From Geodermatophilus tzadiensis (GTDB lineage: Bacteria; Actinomycetota; Actinomycetes; Mycobacteriales; Geodermatophilaceae), in the NCBI RefSeq assembly GCF_003002915.1, contig NZ_PVTG01000012.1, positions 1-64,000 on the forward strand: DNA of 64,000 nt, given 5' to 3'. Made by a program: the position numbers and the translations under genes. Of this stretch, positions 16,577 to 24,985 are shown one piece after another. Within the stretch, counting starts at the first letter, position 1; each line of letters opens with the position of its first letter. The notes beneath the pieces are model-generated. The model was not told where the DNA came from and did not search any database. It worked only from the letters and a program-made list of their open reading frames with translations.

Positions 16577-18042
16577 GTTCCACGTGGAACGAGGCGGCGC
16601 CGTGGATCGGGCGGCGGGCCGGCGTCTGGGACCCGGTCGTGCCCCGGTGGCCGGACGACGCCCCGCCGGGACCCGACTTCGCCGGCATCCGGGCCGAGTT
16701 CGACGTCCCCGAGGACTTCCCGCCCGAGGCGCTCGCGGAGGCCGCGCGCCCGCCGGTGCTCCCCGACGAGGACGCCACCGACGTCGAGCTGGTGACCGTG
16801 GACCCGCCGGGCAGCCGGGACCTCGACCAGGCCGTGCACCTGCAGCGGGACGGCGACGGCTGGCTGGTCCGCTACGCGATCGCCGACGTCGGCGCGGTGG
16901 TCCGGCCGGGCGGCGCGCTCGACGTCGAGGCCCGCCGCCGCGGCCAGACGCTCTACAGCCCCGACCGGCGCACGCCGCTGTACCCGCCGGAGCTCAGCGA
17001 GGGCGCCGCCAGCCTGCTCGCCGGCCAGGAGCGGGCCGCGGCGCTGTGGACCGTCCGGCTCGACGCCGACGCCGCGGTGCGCGCGGTCGACGTGCGCCGC
17101 GCCCGCGTCCGCAGCCGCGCACAGCTGGCCTACCCCGACGTCCAGGCGCGCGCCGACGCCGGCACCCTCCCGGAGCCGATCGCGCTGCTGCCCGAGCTGG
17201 GGCGGCTGCTCGAGCAGGCCGCTGCCGCCCGCGGCGCCATCGAGCTGGGCACCCCCGAGCAGCAGGTGGTGCGCACCGAGGCGGGCGGCTGGACGCTGGT
17301 CGCCCGCAGCGACCTGCCCGTCGAGCGGTGGAACGCGCAGGTCTCGCTGCTCACCGGCCGGGTCGCCGCGGCGCTGATGCTCGACGCCGGCGTGGGCCTG
17401 CTGCGCACGCTGCCGCCCGCCCGGGCGGAGGACGTCGCCCGGCTGCGCCGGCTGGCGCCCGCGCTGGGTGTCGAGTGGCCCGCCGGCGCCGGCGCCGGGG
17501 AGGTGCTCGCCGGTCTCGACGGCGGCGACCCGCGGCACGCGGCCTTCCGGGAGGAGGCGGCCACCCTGCTGCGCGGCGCGGCCTACACCGCCTTCGACGG
17601 CGCCGCGCCCGAGCAGACCGGGCACGCCGGGGTGGGCGCGCCGTACGCGCACGTCACCGCGCCGCTGCGCCGGCTGGTCGACCGGTTCGCCACCGAGGTG
17701 TGCCTGGCGCTGGCGGCCGGCCGCGAGCCCGACCCCGCCGTCCGCGCCGCGCTGCCGGAGCTGCCGGCGGCCATGGCCGCCTCCGACCGGCGCACCCGCG
17801 CGGTGGAGCGGGCCGCCGTCGACGCCACGGAGGCCTGGTTGCTGGCCGGCCGCACGGGAGAGGAGTTCGACGCGGTGGTGGTGGACGTGGACGACGATCG
17901 GGGCACCGTCGTGATCGCCGAGCCGGCCATCCGCGCCCGCTGCGGCGGGACCGGCCTGGAGCCCGGCTCCCGGGTGCGGGTGCGGCTGGTCGAGGCCGAC
18001 GTCGCCCGGCGGTCGGTGCGGTTCACGGTGGTGGAGGACTGA
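16573..18042 (+). CDS. RNB-domain exoribonuclease (RNase II/R family)
   Basis: 489-residue protein built around an RNB catalytic domain. SRDLDQAVHL supplies the clustered catalytic Asp residues, RYAIADVGAVV and RRGQTLYSPDRRTPLYPPELSEGAASLLAG are conserved RNB blocks, and HVTAPLRRLVDRFATE is the RNB C-terminal signature. A short S1/OB-like tail ends the protein. It lacks the long N-terminal cold-shock domains of full RNase R, so it is the compact actinobacterial form that degrades RNA 3' to 5'. GTG 16573 overlaps the S4 gene stop, and the next start overlaps its own stop by one base. Confidence 0.92.
   Translation: MSSTWNEAAPWIGRRAGVWDPVVPRWPDDAPPGPDFAGIRAEFDVPEDFPPEALAEAARPPVLPDEDATDVELVTVDPPGSRDLDQAVHLQRDGDGWLVRYAIADVGAVVRPGGALDVEARRRGQTLYSPDRRTPLYPPELSEGAASLLAGQERAAALWTVRLDADAAVRAVDVRRARVRSRAQLAYPDVQARADAGTLPEPIALLPELGRLLEQAAAARGAIELGTPEQQVVRTEAGGWTLVARSDLPVERWNAQVSLLTGRVAAALMLDAGVGLLRTLPPARAEDVARLRRLAPALGVEWPAGAGAGEVLAGLDGGDPRHAAFREEAATLLRGAAYTAFDGAAPEQTGHAGVGAPYAHVTAPLRRLVDRFATEVCLALAAGREPDPAVRAALPELPAAMAASDRRTRAVERAAVDATEAWLLAGRTGEEFDAVVVDVDDDRGTVVIAEPAIRARCGGTGLEPGSRVRVRLVEADVARRSVRFTVVED
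16577..16590. repeat. 14-bp perfect palindrome GTTCCACGTGGAAC (copy 1)
   Basis: The palindrome sits across the first codons of the RNB nuclease gene. A second exact copy lies at 48029-48042. It resembles the ParB site consensus GTTTCACGTGAAAC but differs at two symmetric positions, so binding by ParB is not claimed. Confidence 0.5.
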
Positions 18043-19235
18043 TGCGCGAGCCGTACCTGGCCGGGAGGCTGCAGGGCTTCGGGACGACGGTGTTCGCCGA
18101 GATGAGCGCGCTCGCGGTGGCCACCGGGTCGATCAACCTGGGTCAGGGCTTCCCCGACACCCCCGGTCCCGCCGAGGTGCTCGACGTCGCCCGGGCCGCC
18201 ATCGGCACGCCCGCCGACCAGTACCCGCCCGGCCCCGGGACGCCGGAGCTGCGGGCCGCCGTCGCCGCGCACCTCGAGCGCTTCCGCGGCCTGACCTACG
18301 ACCCCGACACCGAGGTGCTCGTCACCGCCGGCGCCACCGAGGCGCTCACCGCCGCGCTGCTGGCGCTCGTCGAGCCCGGCGACGAGGTGGTGCTGCTCGA
18401 GCCGATGTACGACAGCTACGCGGCGGCGATCGCCATGGCCGGCGGCGTCGTCCGCCCGGTGCCGCTCACCCCGCCGCCGCCCGGCACCGACGGTGGCCAC
18501 TGGACGTTCGACCCCGCCGACCTCCGTGCCGCGATCACCCCGCGCGCCCGGCTGCTGCTGCTGAACTCCCCGCACAACCCCACCGGCACCGTGCTCGACC
18601 GCGCCGAGCTCGCCGAGGTGGCCGAGGTGGCGCTCGGGGCCGGGCTGCTGGTGCTCACCGACGAGGTCTACGAGCACCTGGTCTTCGGCGGCGCCGAGCA
18701 CGTCTCGGCGGCCACCCTGCCGGGCATGCGCGAGCGCACGCTGGTGGTCGGCAGCGGCGGCAAGACGTTCAACACGACCGGCTGGAAGATCGGCTGGATC
18801 TGCGGCCCGGCACCGCTGGTGGCCGCCGTCCGCACCGCCAAGCAGTTCCTCACCTACGTCAACGGCGGGCCGTTCCAGCCGGCGATCGCGGCGGGGCTCG
18901 CGCTGCCCGACGCCTTCTTCACCGGCATCGCCGCCGACCTCGAGCGGCGGCGGGACGTGCTGGTCGCGGGACTGCGGGAGGCGGGACTGCCGACCATCAG
19001 TCCGCAGGCGACCTACTTCGCCACCGTCGACGTCCGCGACGTGCGGCCCGACGGCGACGGTCTGGCGTTCTGCCGCGAGCTGCCCACCCGGGCCGGGGTG
19101 GTCGCCGTCCCCTCGGGGGTCTTCTACACCCGCGAGCACGCCGACCTGGGCCGCTCGCTGGTGCGCTTCGCCTTCTGCAAGCGCGACGAGGTGCTGACCG
19201 AGGCGGTTGCCCGGCTGGGGAGGATGGCGGCATGA
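18042..19235 (+). CDS. PLP-dependent aminotransferase (glutamine transaminase K / kynurenine-type)
   Basis: 397-residue class-I aminotransferase. INLGQGFPDTPGP near the N-terminus is characteristic of the glutamine transaminase K / kynurenine aminotransferase / YbdL group. NSPHNPTGTVLD, LTDEVYEHLVF and SGGKTFNTTGWKIGW (Schiff-base Lys) are the PLP contacts, and RFAFCK near the end binds the substrate carboxylate. Its ATG overlaps the RNB stop (TGATG). The next gene encodes an omega-amidase-like hydrolase; such pairs convert methionine- or phenylalanine-derived keto acids using glutamine and then hydrolyse the alpha-ketoglutaramate formed. A role as a diaminopimelate-pathway transaminase is the main alternative. 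Confidence 0.9.
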   Translation: MREPYLAGRLQGFGTTVFAEMSALAVATGSINLGQGFPDTPGPAEVLDVARAAIGTPADQYPPGPGTPELRAAVAAHLERFRGLTYDPDTEVLVTAGATEALTAALLALVEPGDEVVLLEPMYDSYAAAIAMAGGVVRPVPLTPPPPGTDGGHWTFDPADLRAAITPRARLLLLNSPHNPTGTVLDRAELAEVAEVALGAGLLVLTDEVYEHLVFGGAEHVSAATLPGMRERTLVVGSGGKTFNTTGWKIGWICGPAPLVAAVRTAKQFLTYVNGGPFQPAIAAGLALPDAFFTGIAADLERRRDVLVAGLREAGLPTISPQATYFATVDVRDVRPDGDGLAFCRELPTRAGVVAVPSGVFYTREHADLGRSLVRFAFCKRDEVLTEAVARLGRMAA

Positions 19236-19257
19236 GGTCCGGACCGGGAGGTCAGCT

Positions 19258-20019
19258 GTGAGGTTCGCCGTGGTCCAGCACGACATCGTCTGGGAGGACC
19301 GCGAGGCCAACTACGCCCGGCTGGCGCCGCAGGTGGCCCGGGCGGCCGCGGCCGGGGCGGAGTTCGTGCTGCTCAGCGAGACGTTCTCCACCGGCTTCTC
19401 CATGACGCCGGGCATCGGCGAGCCCCAGGACGGGCCGTCGGCGCAGTTCCTGTGCGAGCAGGCCGCCGAGCACGGCGTGTGGGTGGCCGGCAGCTGCCCG
19501 GAGGTCGCCCCGGGCGAGCGGCTGCCGTACAACTCGCTGGTGCTCGCCGCCCCCGACGGCGCGGTGCACCGCTACCGCAAGCTGCACCCGTTCACCCACG
19601 GCGGCGAGGCCGAGCGCTACCTGGCCGGCGACGCGCCGGTGAGCCTGACCGTCGGCGGCCTGCGGGTCACCCCGTTCGTCTGCTACGACCTGCGCTTCGG
19701 CGACGTGTTCTGGACGGCGGGCCCGACCACCGACGTCTACCTCGTGACGGCGAACTGGCCGGCCTCCCGCCGGCACCACTGGACGACGCTGCTGCGGGCG
19801 CGCGCCATCGAGAACCAGGCCTACGTGGTCGCCTGCAACCGCGTCGGCACCGGCGGCGACGGCATCGAGCACGCCGGCGACAGCCAGGTGATCAGCCCGA
19901 TGGGCGAGGTGCTGGCCAGCGCCGCGGGCGGCGAGACCCTGGTGCTCGCCGACGTCGACGCCGCCGAGGTCGCCGCCACCCGCGAGCGCTTCGCCTTCCT
20001 CGCCGACCGCCGCAGCTAG
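19258..20019 (+). CDS. Omega-amidase-like carbon-nitrogen hydrolase (nitrilase superfamily)
   Basis: 253-residue enzyme with the complete Glu-Lys-Cys triad: Glu in LLSETFSTGF, Lys in YRKLHPF and Cys in FVCYDLRF. The FSTGFSM and LHPFT context is that of YafV/Nit2-type omega-amidases, which hydrolyse alpha-ketoglutaramate. GTG 19258 has GGGAGG six bases upstream and lies 22 bp after the aminotransferase stop. The pairing supports a transaminase/omega-amidase route, for example in methionine salvage. Confidence 0.9.
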   Translation: MRFAVVQHDIVWEDREANYARLAPQVARAAAAGAEFVLLSETFSTGFSMTPGIGEPQDGPSAQFLCEQAAEHGVWVAGSCPEVAPGERLPYNSLVLAAPDGAVHRYRKLHPFTHGGEAERYLAGDAPVSLTVGGLRVTPFVCYDLRFGDVFWTAGPTTDVYLVTANWPASRRHHWTTLLRARAIENQAYVVACNRVGTGGDGIEHAGDSQVISPMGEVLASAAGGETLVLADVDAAEVAATRERFAFLADRRS

Positions 20020-20023
20020 GGGC

Positions 20024-21070
20024 TCAGCGCGGCGGCGCCGGCGTCTGGTCGACGGCGATCTGCTCGCGCTGCACCTGCTCGGTGACGCGCTCCTGGCCCT
20101 CGACCAGCTCGGTGCGCAGCCGCACCCGCTCGACCGGCACCACCTCGACGCCCACCACCGGGCGCTCGGCGTGCAGCACGATCTCCTCGGGCAGGCCGGC
20201 GCCGAGCCCGACGGGACCGCCGGCCGGGGCGGGCGCGCCGGTGCCCGCGGGCGCCAGCGACTCGCCGGGCACGTCGGGGGCGTCGAGGGGCACGTGCTCG
20301 ACCCGGATCTCCTCGCGGCGGATCGGCACGGTCACCTGCACCTCCTCGGTGACGACGTACTTGACCAGCCGGACGCGGGTGGCCGCCACCTGCTCGGTGC
20401 CCACCCGCAGCTGCTCCTCGCTGCGCACCATCGACCCGTCGGACGCCTGCCGGGGCGGCGCGTCCTGGGCCGCGGCCGGCACCTCGGCCGGCACCGCGGC
20501 CTGCGGTGCGGTCTGCGGCGGGACGGCGGCCGGTACGCCGCCGGCCGCGCCCACGGGGGCCACGCGCTGCGTCGCGGCCGCGGGTGCCGCCGCGGCCGCC
20601 GCCCCAGGTGCCGTCGTGGGTGCTGTCGCCCCCGCGTCCCGCACGGCGGACGGGTCGTCGGCCGGCCCGGCACCCGCGGGGGACAGGCCCGTGTCGCTGT
20701 GCGACCACGTGCCGGTGCCCGGGGCGGCCGCGGCGGCCGGCGCGGCGGCGTCCGGCCCCGGTGTGGTGAGGCCGTAGTGCCGGCGCAGCTGGTCCTCCTC
20801 GTCGGGGCCCAGGTGGTCCCCGCGCAGGTGGGGCGCGGAGCGGACCGCCTCCTTGCCCACCGGCACGCGCAGCACGCCGTCGGTGAAGGAGGCCTGCGTC
20901 GCGGGCACGATCGAGTGGCGGGTGCCGAACAGGCCGGTGGCGACGGCCACCCAGGTGGGTGCGCCGGTGCGGTCGTCGACGAAGAAGCTCTCGACGGTGC
21001 CGATCTTCTCGCCGTCCGGACCCTGCGCGGTGCTGCCGATGGCCGCCGACAGGTCTCGCTCGCTCAACAC
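20024..21070 (-). CDS. PRC-barrel and DUF2382 domain protein
   Basis: 348-residue protein. The N-terminal PRC barrel (about residues 1-85) has GPDGEKIGTVESFFVDDRTGAPTWVAV. A long Ala/Pro-rich low-complexity linker (about 100-210) leads to a C-terminal DUF2382 module rich in charged repeats: SEEQLRVGTEQVAATRVRLVKYV, EEVQVTVPIRREEIRVEHVP and RVTEQVQREQIAVDQ. Such proteins are widespread stress-associated proteins in soil actinobacteria and have no known enzyme activity. GTG 21070 has GGAGG nine bases upstream. It is divergent from the CYTH-CHAD gene. Confidence 0.87.
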   Translation of the reverse strand: MLSERDLSAAIGSTAQGPDGEKIGTVESFFVDDRTGAPTWVAVATGLFGTRHSIVPATQASFTDGVLRVPVGKEAVRSAPHLRGDHLGPDEEDQLRRHYGLTTPGPDAAAPAAAAAPGTGTWSHSDTGLSPAGAGPADDPSAVRDAGATAPTTAPGAAAAAAPAAATQRVAPVGAAGGVPAAVPPQTAPQAAVPAEVPAAAQDAPPRQASDGSMVRSEEQLRVGTEQVAATRVRLVKYVVTEEVQVTVPIRREEIRVEHVPLDAPDVPGESLAPAGTGAPAPAGGPVGLGAGLPEEIVLHAERPVVGVEVVPVERVRLRTELVEGQERVTEQVQREQIAVDQTPAPPR

Positions 21071-21196
21071 GCTGCTCGCCTCCTCGGAACGCCCGCTCTG
21101 GCGTCGCTCGGGCGGGACAGTGCCCGCTCTGACGTGCCCCGACACCCGTCCGGCACCTACCGTCGGGAACGGCAGCCCAGGTCGGAGGAGGACGTC

Positions 21197-22819
21197 GTGA
21201 CCAGCGGACAGCTCGAGGTGGAACGCAAGTTCGAGGCGGGGCCGGACGTGGTCCTGCCCGACCTCACCGGCGTCGGCGGGGTCGCCGCGGTGGGCGACGT
21301 CGTCACCCACGACCTCGACGCCACCTACTGGGACACCCCCGACCTCCGGCTGGCCCGCGCACGGGTGACGCTGCGCCGCCGCACCGGCGGCACCGACGCC
21401 GGCTGGCACCTCAAGCTGCCCACCGCCGCCGCGGGTTCGCGCCGGGAGATCCACGCCCCGCTGGGCGTCCGGCGCACCCAGGTGCCGCGCGCGGTGACCG
21501 AGCCGGTCACCGCCGTCCTGCGCGGCGTGCGGCCGGGACCGGTCGCCACCCTGCGGACCACCCGGCAGGTGACACCGCTGCTCGACGACGGCGGCCGGGT
21601 GCTGGCCGAGGTCGCCGCCGACACCGTCACCGGCACCGCCCTGGCCGCCGAGGACGGCGGGGCCGCGACGACCACCACCTGGCGGGAGGTGGAGGTGGAG
21701 CTCGTCGAGGGCGACGAGGCGCTGCTCGACGCGGTCACCGCCGCGCTGGCCGACGCGGGCATCCGGCCCTCCGACGTCCCCTCGAAGCTCTCCCGCGTCC
21801 TGGCCGACCGGCTCGCCGCCCTCGCGCCCGCCCCGCTGCGGCCGCCCGCCCCCGACGCGGAGGACGGCGGGAGGAGGGCGAAGAAGGGCGGGAAGGGGAG
21901 GAAGCGCGACCGGGGCGGGCCGACGGCGGCCGACGTCGTCCTCGCCGCGCTGCGGACCCAGGCCCGCGCCCTGCAGACCGCTGACATCGCCGTGCGCACC
22001 GGCGACCCCGAAGGCGTGCACGACCTGCGCGTGGCCTGCCGGCGGCTGCGCAGCATCCTGGCCGCCTTCCGGCCGGTCCTCGACCGCACCGCCACCGACC
22101 CGGTCCGCGACGAGCTGCGGTGGATCGGCGCGGAGCTCTCCGGCGCCCGGGACGGCGAGGTGGCGCTCGAGCACCTCCGGGCCGTCGTCGCCGAGCAGCC
22201 GGTCGAGCTGGTCCGGGGCCCGGTGGCCGCCCGGCTGCGCTCCACCGAGGTGGCCGACGTCGAGCGCGGCCGCAAGGCCGCCGTCCGGGCGCTGTCGGAC
22301 CGCCGCCACCTGGCGCTGCTCGACTCCCTCGACGCGCTGCTGGCCGACCCGCCGCTCGCCGCGGCCGCCGGCGAGCCGGCGCACGCCGTCCTCGCCGACG
22401 CGGTCAAGCGCGCCGGCAAGCGGCTGACCGCGCGCATCGACGAGGCCCGCGAGCGCGAGGCGGTGGACCCCGGCGCCCACCAGGAGGACACCGAGCACGC
22501 GCTGCACGAGGCCCGCAAGGCCGCCAAGCGGGTCCGCTACACCGCGGAGGTCGCCGCACCGGTCCTCGGTGCGCCCGCCGAGGCGCTGGTCACCTGCACG
22601 AAGCAGGTGCAGGACGTGCTCGGCGAGGCCCAGGACACCGTGGTCACCCGCGCCTGGTGCCTGCGCCTGGCCACCGCTGCCGTCGGCGCCGGGGAGGACA
22701 CCTTCACCTACGGCCGGCTGCACAGTCTGGAGGAGGCCCGCGCCGAGCACGCCGACCAGGCCTTCTGGGTCCTCGAGCCGGGCCTGCGCGCCGCGGTCAA
22801 GGCGGCCGCCCGGGCGTAA
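21197..22819 (+). CDS. CYTH and CHAD domain protein
   Basis: 540-residue fusion. The N-terminal CYTH domain (about residues 1-210) begins LEVERKFEAG, the ExExK signature of triphosphate tunnel enzymes, and has WREVEVELVEGDEALL. A Lys/Arg/Gly-rich linker (RRAKKGGKGRKRDRGG) leads to a CHAD domain of helical histidines: VHDLRVACRRLRSIL and ALHEARKAAKRVRYTAE. CHAD domains bind inorganic polyphosphate and CYTH domains hydrolyse triphosphates, so a polyphosphate-related role is likely. GTG 21197 has GGAGGAGG upstream. Confidence 0.9.
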   Translation: MTSGQLEVERKFEAGPDVVLPDLTGVGGVAAVGDVVTHDLDATYWDTPDLRLARARVTLRRRTGGTDAGWHLKLPTAAAGSRREIHAPLGVRRTQVPRAVTEPVTAVLRGVRPGPVATLRTTRQVTPLLDDGGRVLAEVAADTVTGTALAAEDGGAATTTTWREVEVELVEGDEALLDAVTAALADAGIRPSDVPSKLSRVLADRLAALAPAPLRPPAPDAEDGGRRAKKGGKGRKRDRGGPTAADVVLAALRTQARALQTADIAVRTGDPEGVHDLRVACRRLRSILAAFRPVLDRTATDPVRDELRWIGAELSGARDGEVALEHLRAVVAEQPVELVRGPVAARLRSTEVADVERGRKAAVRALSDRRHLALLDSLDALLADPPLAAAAGEPAHAVLADAVKRAGKRLTARIDEAREREAVDPGAHQEDTEHALHEARKAAKRVRYTAEVAAPVLGAPAEALVTCTKQVQDVLGEAQDTVVTRAWCLRLATAAVGAGEDTFTYGRLHSLEEARAEHADQAFWVLEPGLRAAVKAAARA

Positions 22820-22862
22820 CCTGTCCGTGGTCCGACCGCTCCCCGGGGGCGGCCTGCTCGCA

Positions 22863-22909
22863 GGGCCCCGCCGCGAGCTTGCGAGTGGTGGGGGGCGAGG
22901 AGGTCCTTC
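22863..22909 (+). repeat. Dispersed structured intergenic repeat, copy A
   Basis: The stretch reads GGGCCCCGCCGCGAGCTTGC and continues GAGTGGTGGGG to a GAGGAGGTCCTTC end. Copies with the same order of blocks lie at 44183-44240 and, on the other strand, 63285-63350. Each sits directly next to a gene end, so it looks like a repeated extragenic palindromic element of this genome. Confidence 0.55.
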
Positions 22910-24180
22910 CGCTGTCCCTGATCGGTCTGCTGGGGTTCGCGACGGTCGTCCTGGTGGCGGTGGCCCTGCTGCACGGCTACCTGTGGTGGCGGCTGGTCCG
23001 CAGCACCACCCGCCCGGGACGGCTGCGCCGCCGGCTCACGTGGCTCACCGTCCTCCTGGCGCTGCTGCCCGCCGTCGCCGTGCTGACGCGGCGGGACCTC
23101 TCGCTCTCGGCACAGGCCCCGCTGGCCTGGTTGGGGTTCACCTGGCTCGGCATCGCCTTCTACGCCTTCCTGGCCCTGCTGGCCCTGGAACCGGTGCGGT
23201 CGGCGCTGCGCCTGCTCGACCGCCGTCGGGCGCCCGCCCGCGAGCCCGTGCCCGTCGGCGGCCCCGCCCCGGTGCCGTCCACCGAGCCGTCCACCGAGTC
23301 GCCCGCCGAGCCGGCGCCCGACGCGCCGGTGGACCCGTCCCGGCGGCTGTTCATCGCCCGCTCCCTCGCGGTCACGGCCGGGGTGGCGGCGCTGGGCACC
23401 GCCGGCACCGGCGTGTACCTGGCCAACTCCGCGCCCGTCGTCCGCCGGGTGCCGGTCACCCTGCCGCGGCTGGACCCGGCCCTCGACGGGCTGCGGGTCG
23501 TCACCTTCTCCGACGGCCACCTGTCGGCCACCTACGGCGGACGGCGCTTCGAGCGGCTGGTGGAGATCGTCAACGCCCAGCGCCCCGACGTCGTGGCGAT
23601 CGTGGGCGACCTGGTCGACGGCGAGGTCGACGAGCTGCGCGAGGAGGCCGCCCCGCTGGCCGACCTGGTCAGCGAGCAGGGCGTCTACTTCGTCACCGGC
23701 AACCACGAGTACTTCGTCGACACCCGCGCGTGGTTGCGCCACCTGCCCACCCTGGGTGTGGAGGTGCTGCGCAACGAGCGGGTGCCGATCACCCGCGGCG
23801 GGGCGTCGTTCGACCTCGCCGGCATCGACGACCGGACGGCCGCGCGCTCCGGCGTCCCCGGGCACGGCGCCGACCTCGACGCGGCGCTCGACGGCCGCGA
23901 CGACGCCACCCCGGTGGTGCTGCTGGCCCACCAGCCGTTCATGGTGGAGCAGGCCGCGGCCGCCGGCGTGGACCTGCAGCTGTCCGGGCACACGCACGGC
24001 GGGCAGCTGTGGCCCTTCGACTACGCGATCCGGCTGGACCAGCCCGCCGTCGAGGGCCTGTCCCGGCACGGCGACACCCAGCTCTACGTCACCGCCGGCG
24101 CCGGCTACTGGGGACCACCGATGCGCGTCGGGGCCCGCCCGGAGGTCACCGTGGTCGAGCTGCGCGCACCGACCGGGTGA
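22888..24180 (+). CDS. Membrane-anchored metallophosphoesterase
   Basis: About 430 residues. Three or four N-terminal membrane helices precede a Pro/Glu linker, then a twin-arginine-like or membrane segment (SRRLFIARSLAVTAGVAALG), then a calcineurin-like phosphoesterase domain. Metal ligands are visible in TFSDGHLSATYGG (degenerate DxH), VAIVGDLVDG, VTGNHEY, LAHQP and SGHTHGGQLWPF. This is the YkuE/YaeI-like group, whose members act on phospholipid or sugar phosphates. The start is uncertain: GTG 22888 lies inside the repeat, while CTG 22912 has GAGGAGG at good spacing. Confidence 0.85.
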   Translation: MGGEEVLPLSLIGLLGFATVVLVAVALLHGYLWWRLVRSTTRPGRLRRRLTWLTVLLALLPAVAVLTRRDLSLSAQAPLAWLGFTWLGIAFYAFLALLALEPVRSALRLLDRRRAPAREPVPVGGPAPVPSTEPSTESPAEPAPDAPVDPSRRLFIARSLAVTAGVAALGTAGTGVYLANSAPVVRRVPVTLPRLDPALDGLRVVTFSDGHLSATYGGRRFERLVEIVNAQRPDVVAIVGDLVDGEVDELREEAAPLADLVSEQGVYFVTGNHEYFVDTRAWLRHLPTLGVEVLRNERVPITRGGASFDLAGIDDRTAARSGVPGHGADLDAALDGRDDATPVVLLAHQPFMVEQAAAAGVDLQLSGHTHGGQLWPFDYAIRLDQPAVEGLSRHGDTQLYVTAGAGYWGPPMRVGARPEVTVVELRAPTG

Positions 24181-24187
24181 CCGCGAC

Positions 24188-24222
24188 AGACGTCTCATAC
24201 GACATGACGTCCGCAGACGTCT
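24188..24222. promoter_or_regulatory. Paired AGACGTCT dyads upstream of gntR
   Basis: The palindrome AGACGTCT occurs at 24188-24195 and 24215-24222 with a related TGACGTC between them, in the 64-bp gap before the GntR gene. GntR/HutC regulators often bind dyads of this length and autoregulate, so this is a likely operator. Assignment is by position only. Confidence 0.55.
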
Positions 24223-24244
24223 ACCTGCGCCTAGGGTGGGGCGC

Positions 24245-24985
24245 GTGACGGCGGCGACGGCGGGACCGAAGTACCTCTCGGTCCGGGAGCACCTCCGGCG
24301 CCGGGTCGCGGCGATGCCGGAGGGCGCGCTGCTGCCGCCGGAGCCCACGCTGTGCGCCGAGTACGGCGTCAGCCGGATCACCCTGCGCCGCGCCGTCGAC
24401 GGCCTGGTCGCCGACGGCCACCTCGTGCGCGAGCAGGGCCGCGGCACCTACGTCACCCGCCCGGCGATCCGGCACGAGTACCGCGAGAGCTTCGTGCACC
24501 GCATCGCCGGGTGGAGCTCGGTGATGGCCGAGCAGGGCGCCCAGGTCGGCACGACGGTGCTGCAGCAGCGCGTCGTCCCGGCGTCGCCGTCCGTGGCCGC
24601 CGAGCTCGCCGTCGAGGTGGCCACCGACGTCGTGGAGCTCGAGCGCCTGCGCAGCGTCGACGGCGCCCCCAACCACGTCGCGCACAGCTTCCTGCCCGCC
24701 GCGCGCTACCCGCGCGCCGCCGAGGAGGACTTCACCGAGGGCTCCCTCTACGACTTCCTGCGCCGCGAGTACGGCGCCGACCTCGCCCACGCGCGGATCG
24801 TCGTCGACGTCGGCACCGCCGCCCCGGACGAGGCCGACCTGCTGCGCGTCGCCGCGGGCTCGCCGCTGCTGGTCGTGCGCACCACCGTCCGCGACGACGC
24901 CGGGCACCCGCTGGTGCACAGCTTCTCCCGCCTGCGCCCCGACGTGAGCCAGGTCGAGTTCGAGGTCTCCGTCACCGGCCGCTGA
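24245..24985 (+). CDS. GntR-family regulator (HutC subfamily)
   Basis: 246-residue regulator. The winged helix (about residues 8-75) has LSVREHLRRRV, EPTLCAEYGVSRITLRRAVDGL and VREQGRGTYVTRP. The C-terminal UTRA-like effector domain follows, with the characteristic LYDFLRREYG and late VVRTTVRDDAGHPLVHSFSRLRPD. The effector is unknown. Its 3' end overlaps the convergent phosphotransferase gene by 14 bp. Confidence 0.88.
   Translation: MTAATAGPKYLSVREHLRRRVAAMPEGALLPPEPTLCAEYGVSRITLRRAVDGLVADGHLVREQGRGTYVTRPAIRHEYRESFVHRIAGWSSVMAEQGAQVGTTVLQQRVVPASPSVAAELAVEVATDVVELERLRSVDGAPNHVAHSFLPAARYPRAAEEDFTEGSLYDFLRREYGADLAHARIVVDVGTAAPDEADLLRVAAGSPLLVVRTTVRDDAGHPLVHSFSRLRPDVSQVEFEVSVTGR

Noticed and set aside
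16577-16590. ParB binding site (parS)
   Set aside because: GTTCCACGTGGAAC differs from GTTTCACGTGAAAC at two symmetric positions that are usually invariant, and no parA/parB gene is in the window.
19232-19261. Nine-codon leader peptide between the aminotransferase and omega-amidase genes
   Set aside because: Its ATG overlaps the aminotransferase stop, but there are no regulatory codons or alternative hairpins, so it is most likely chance.
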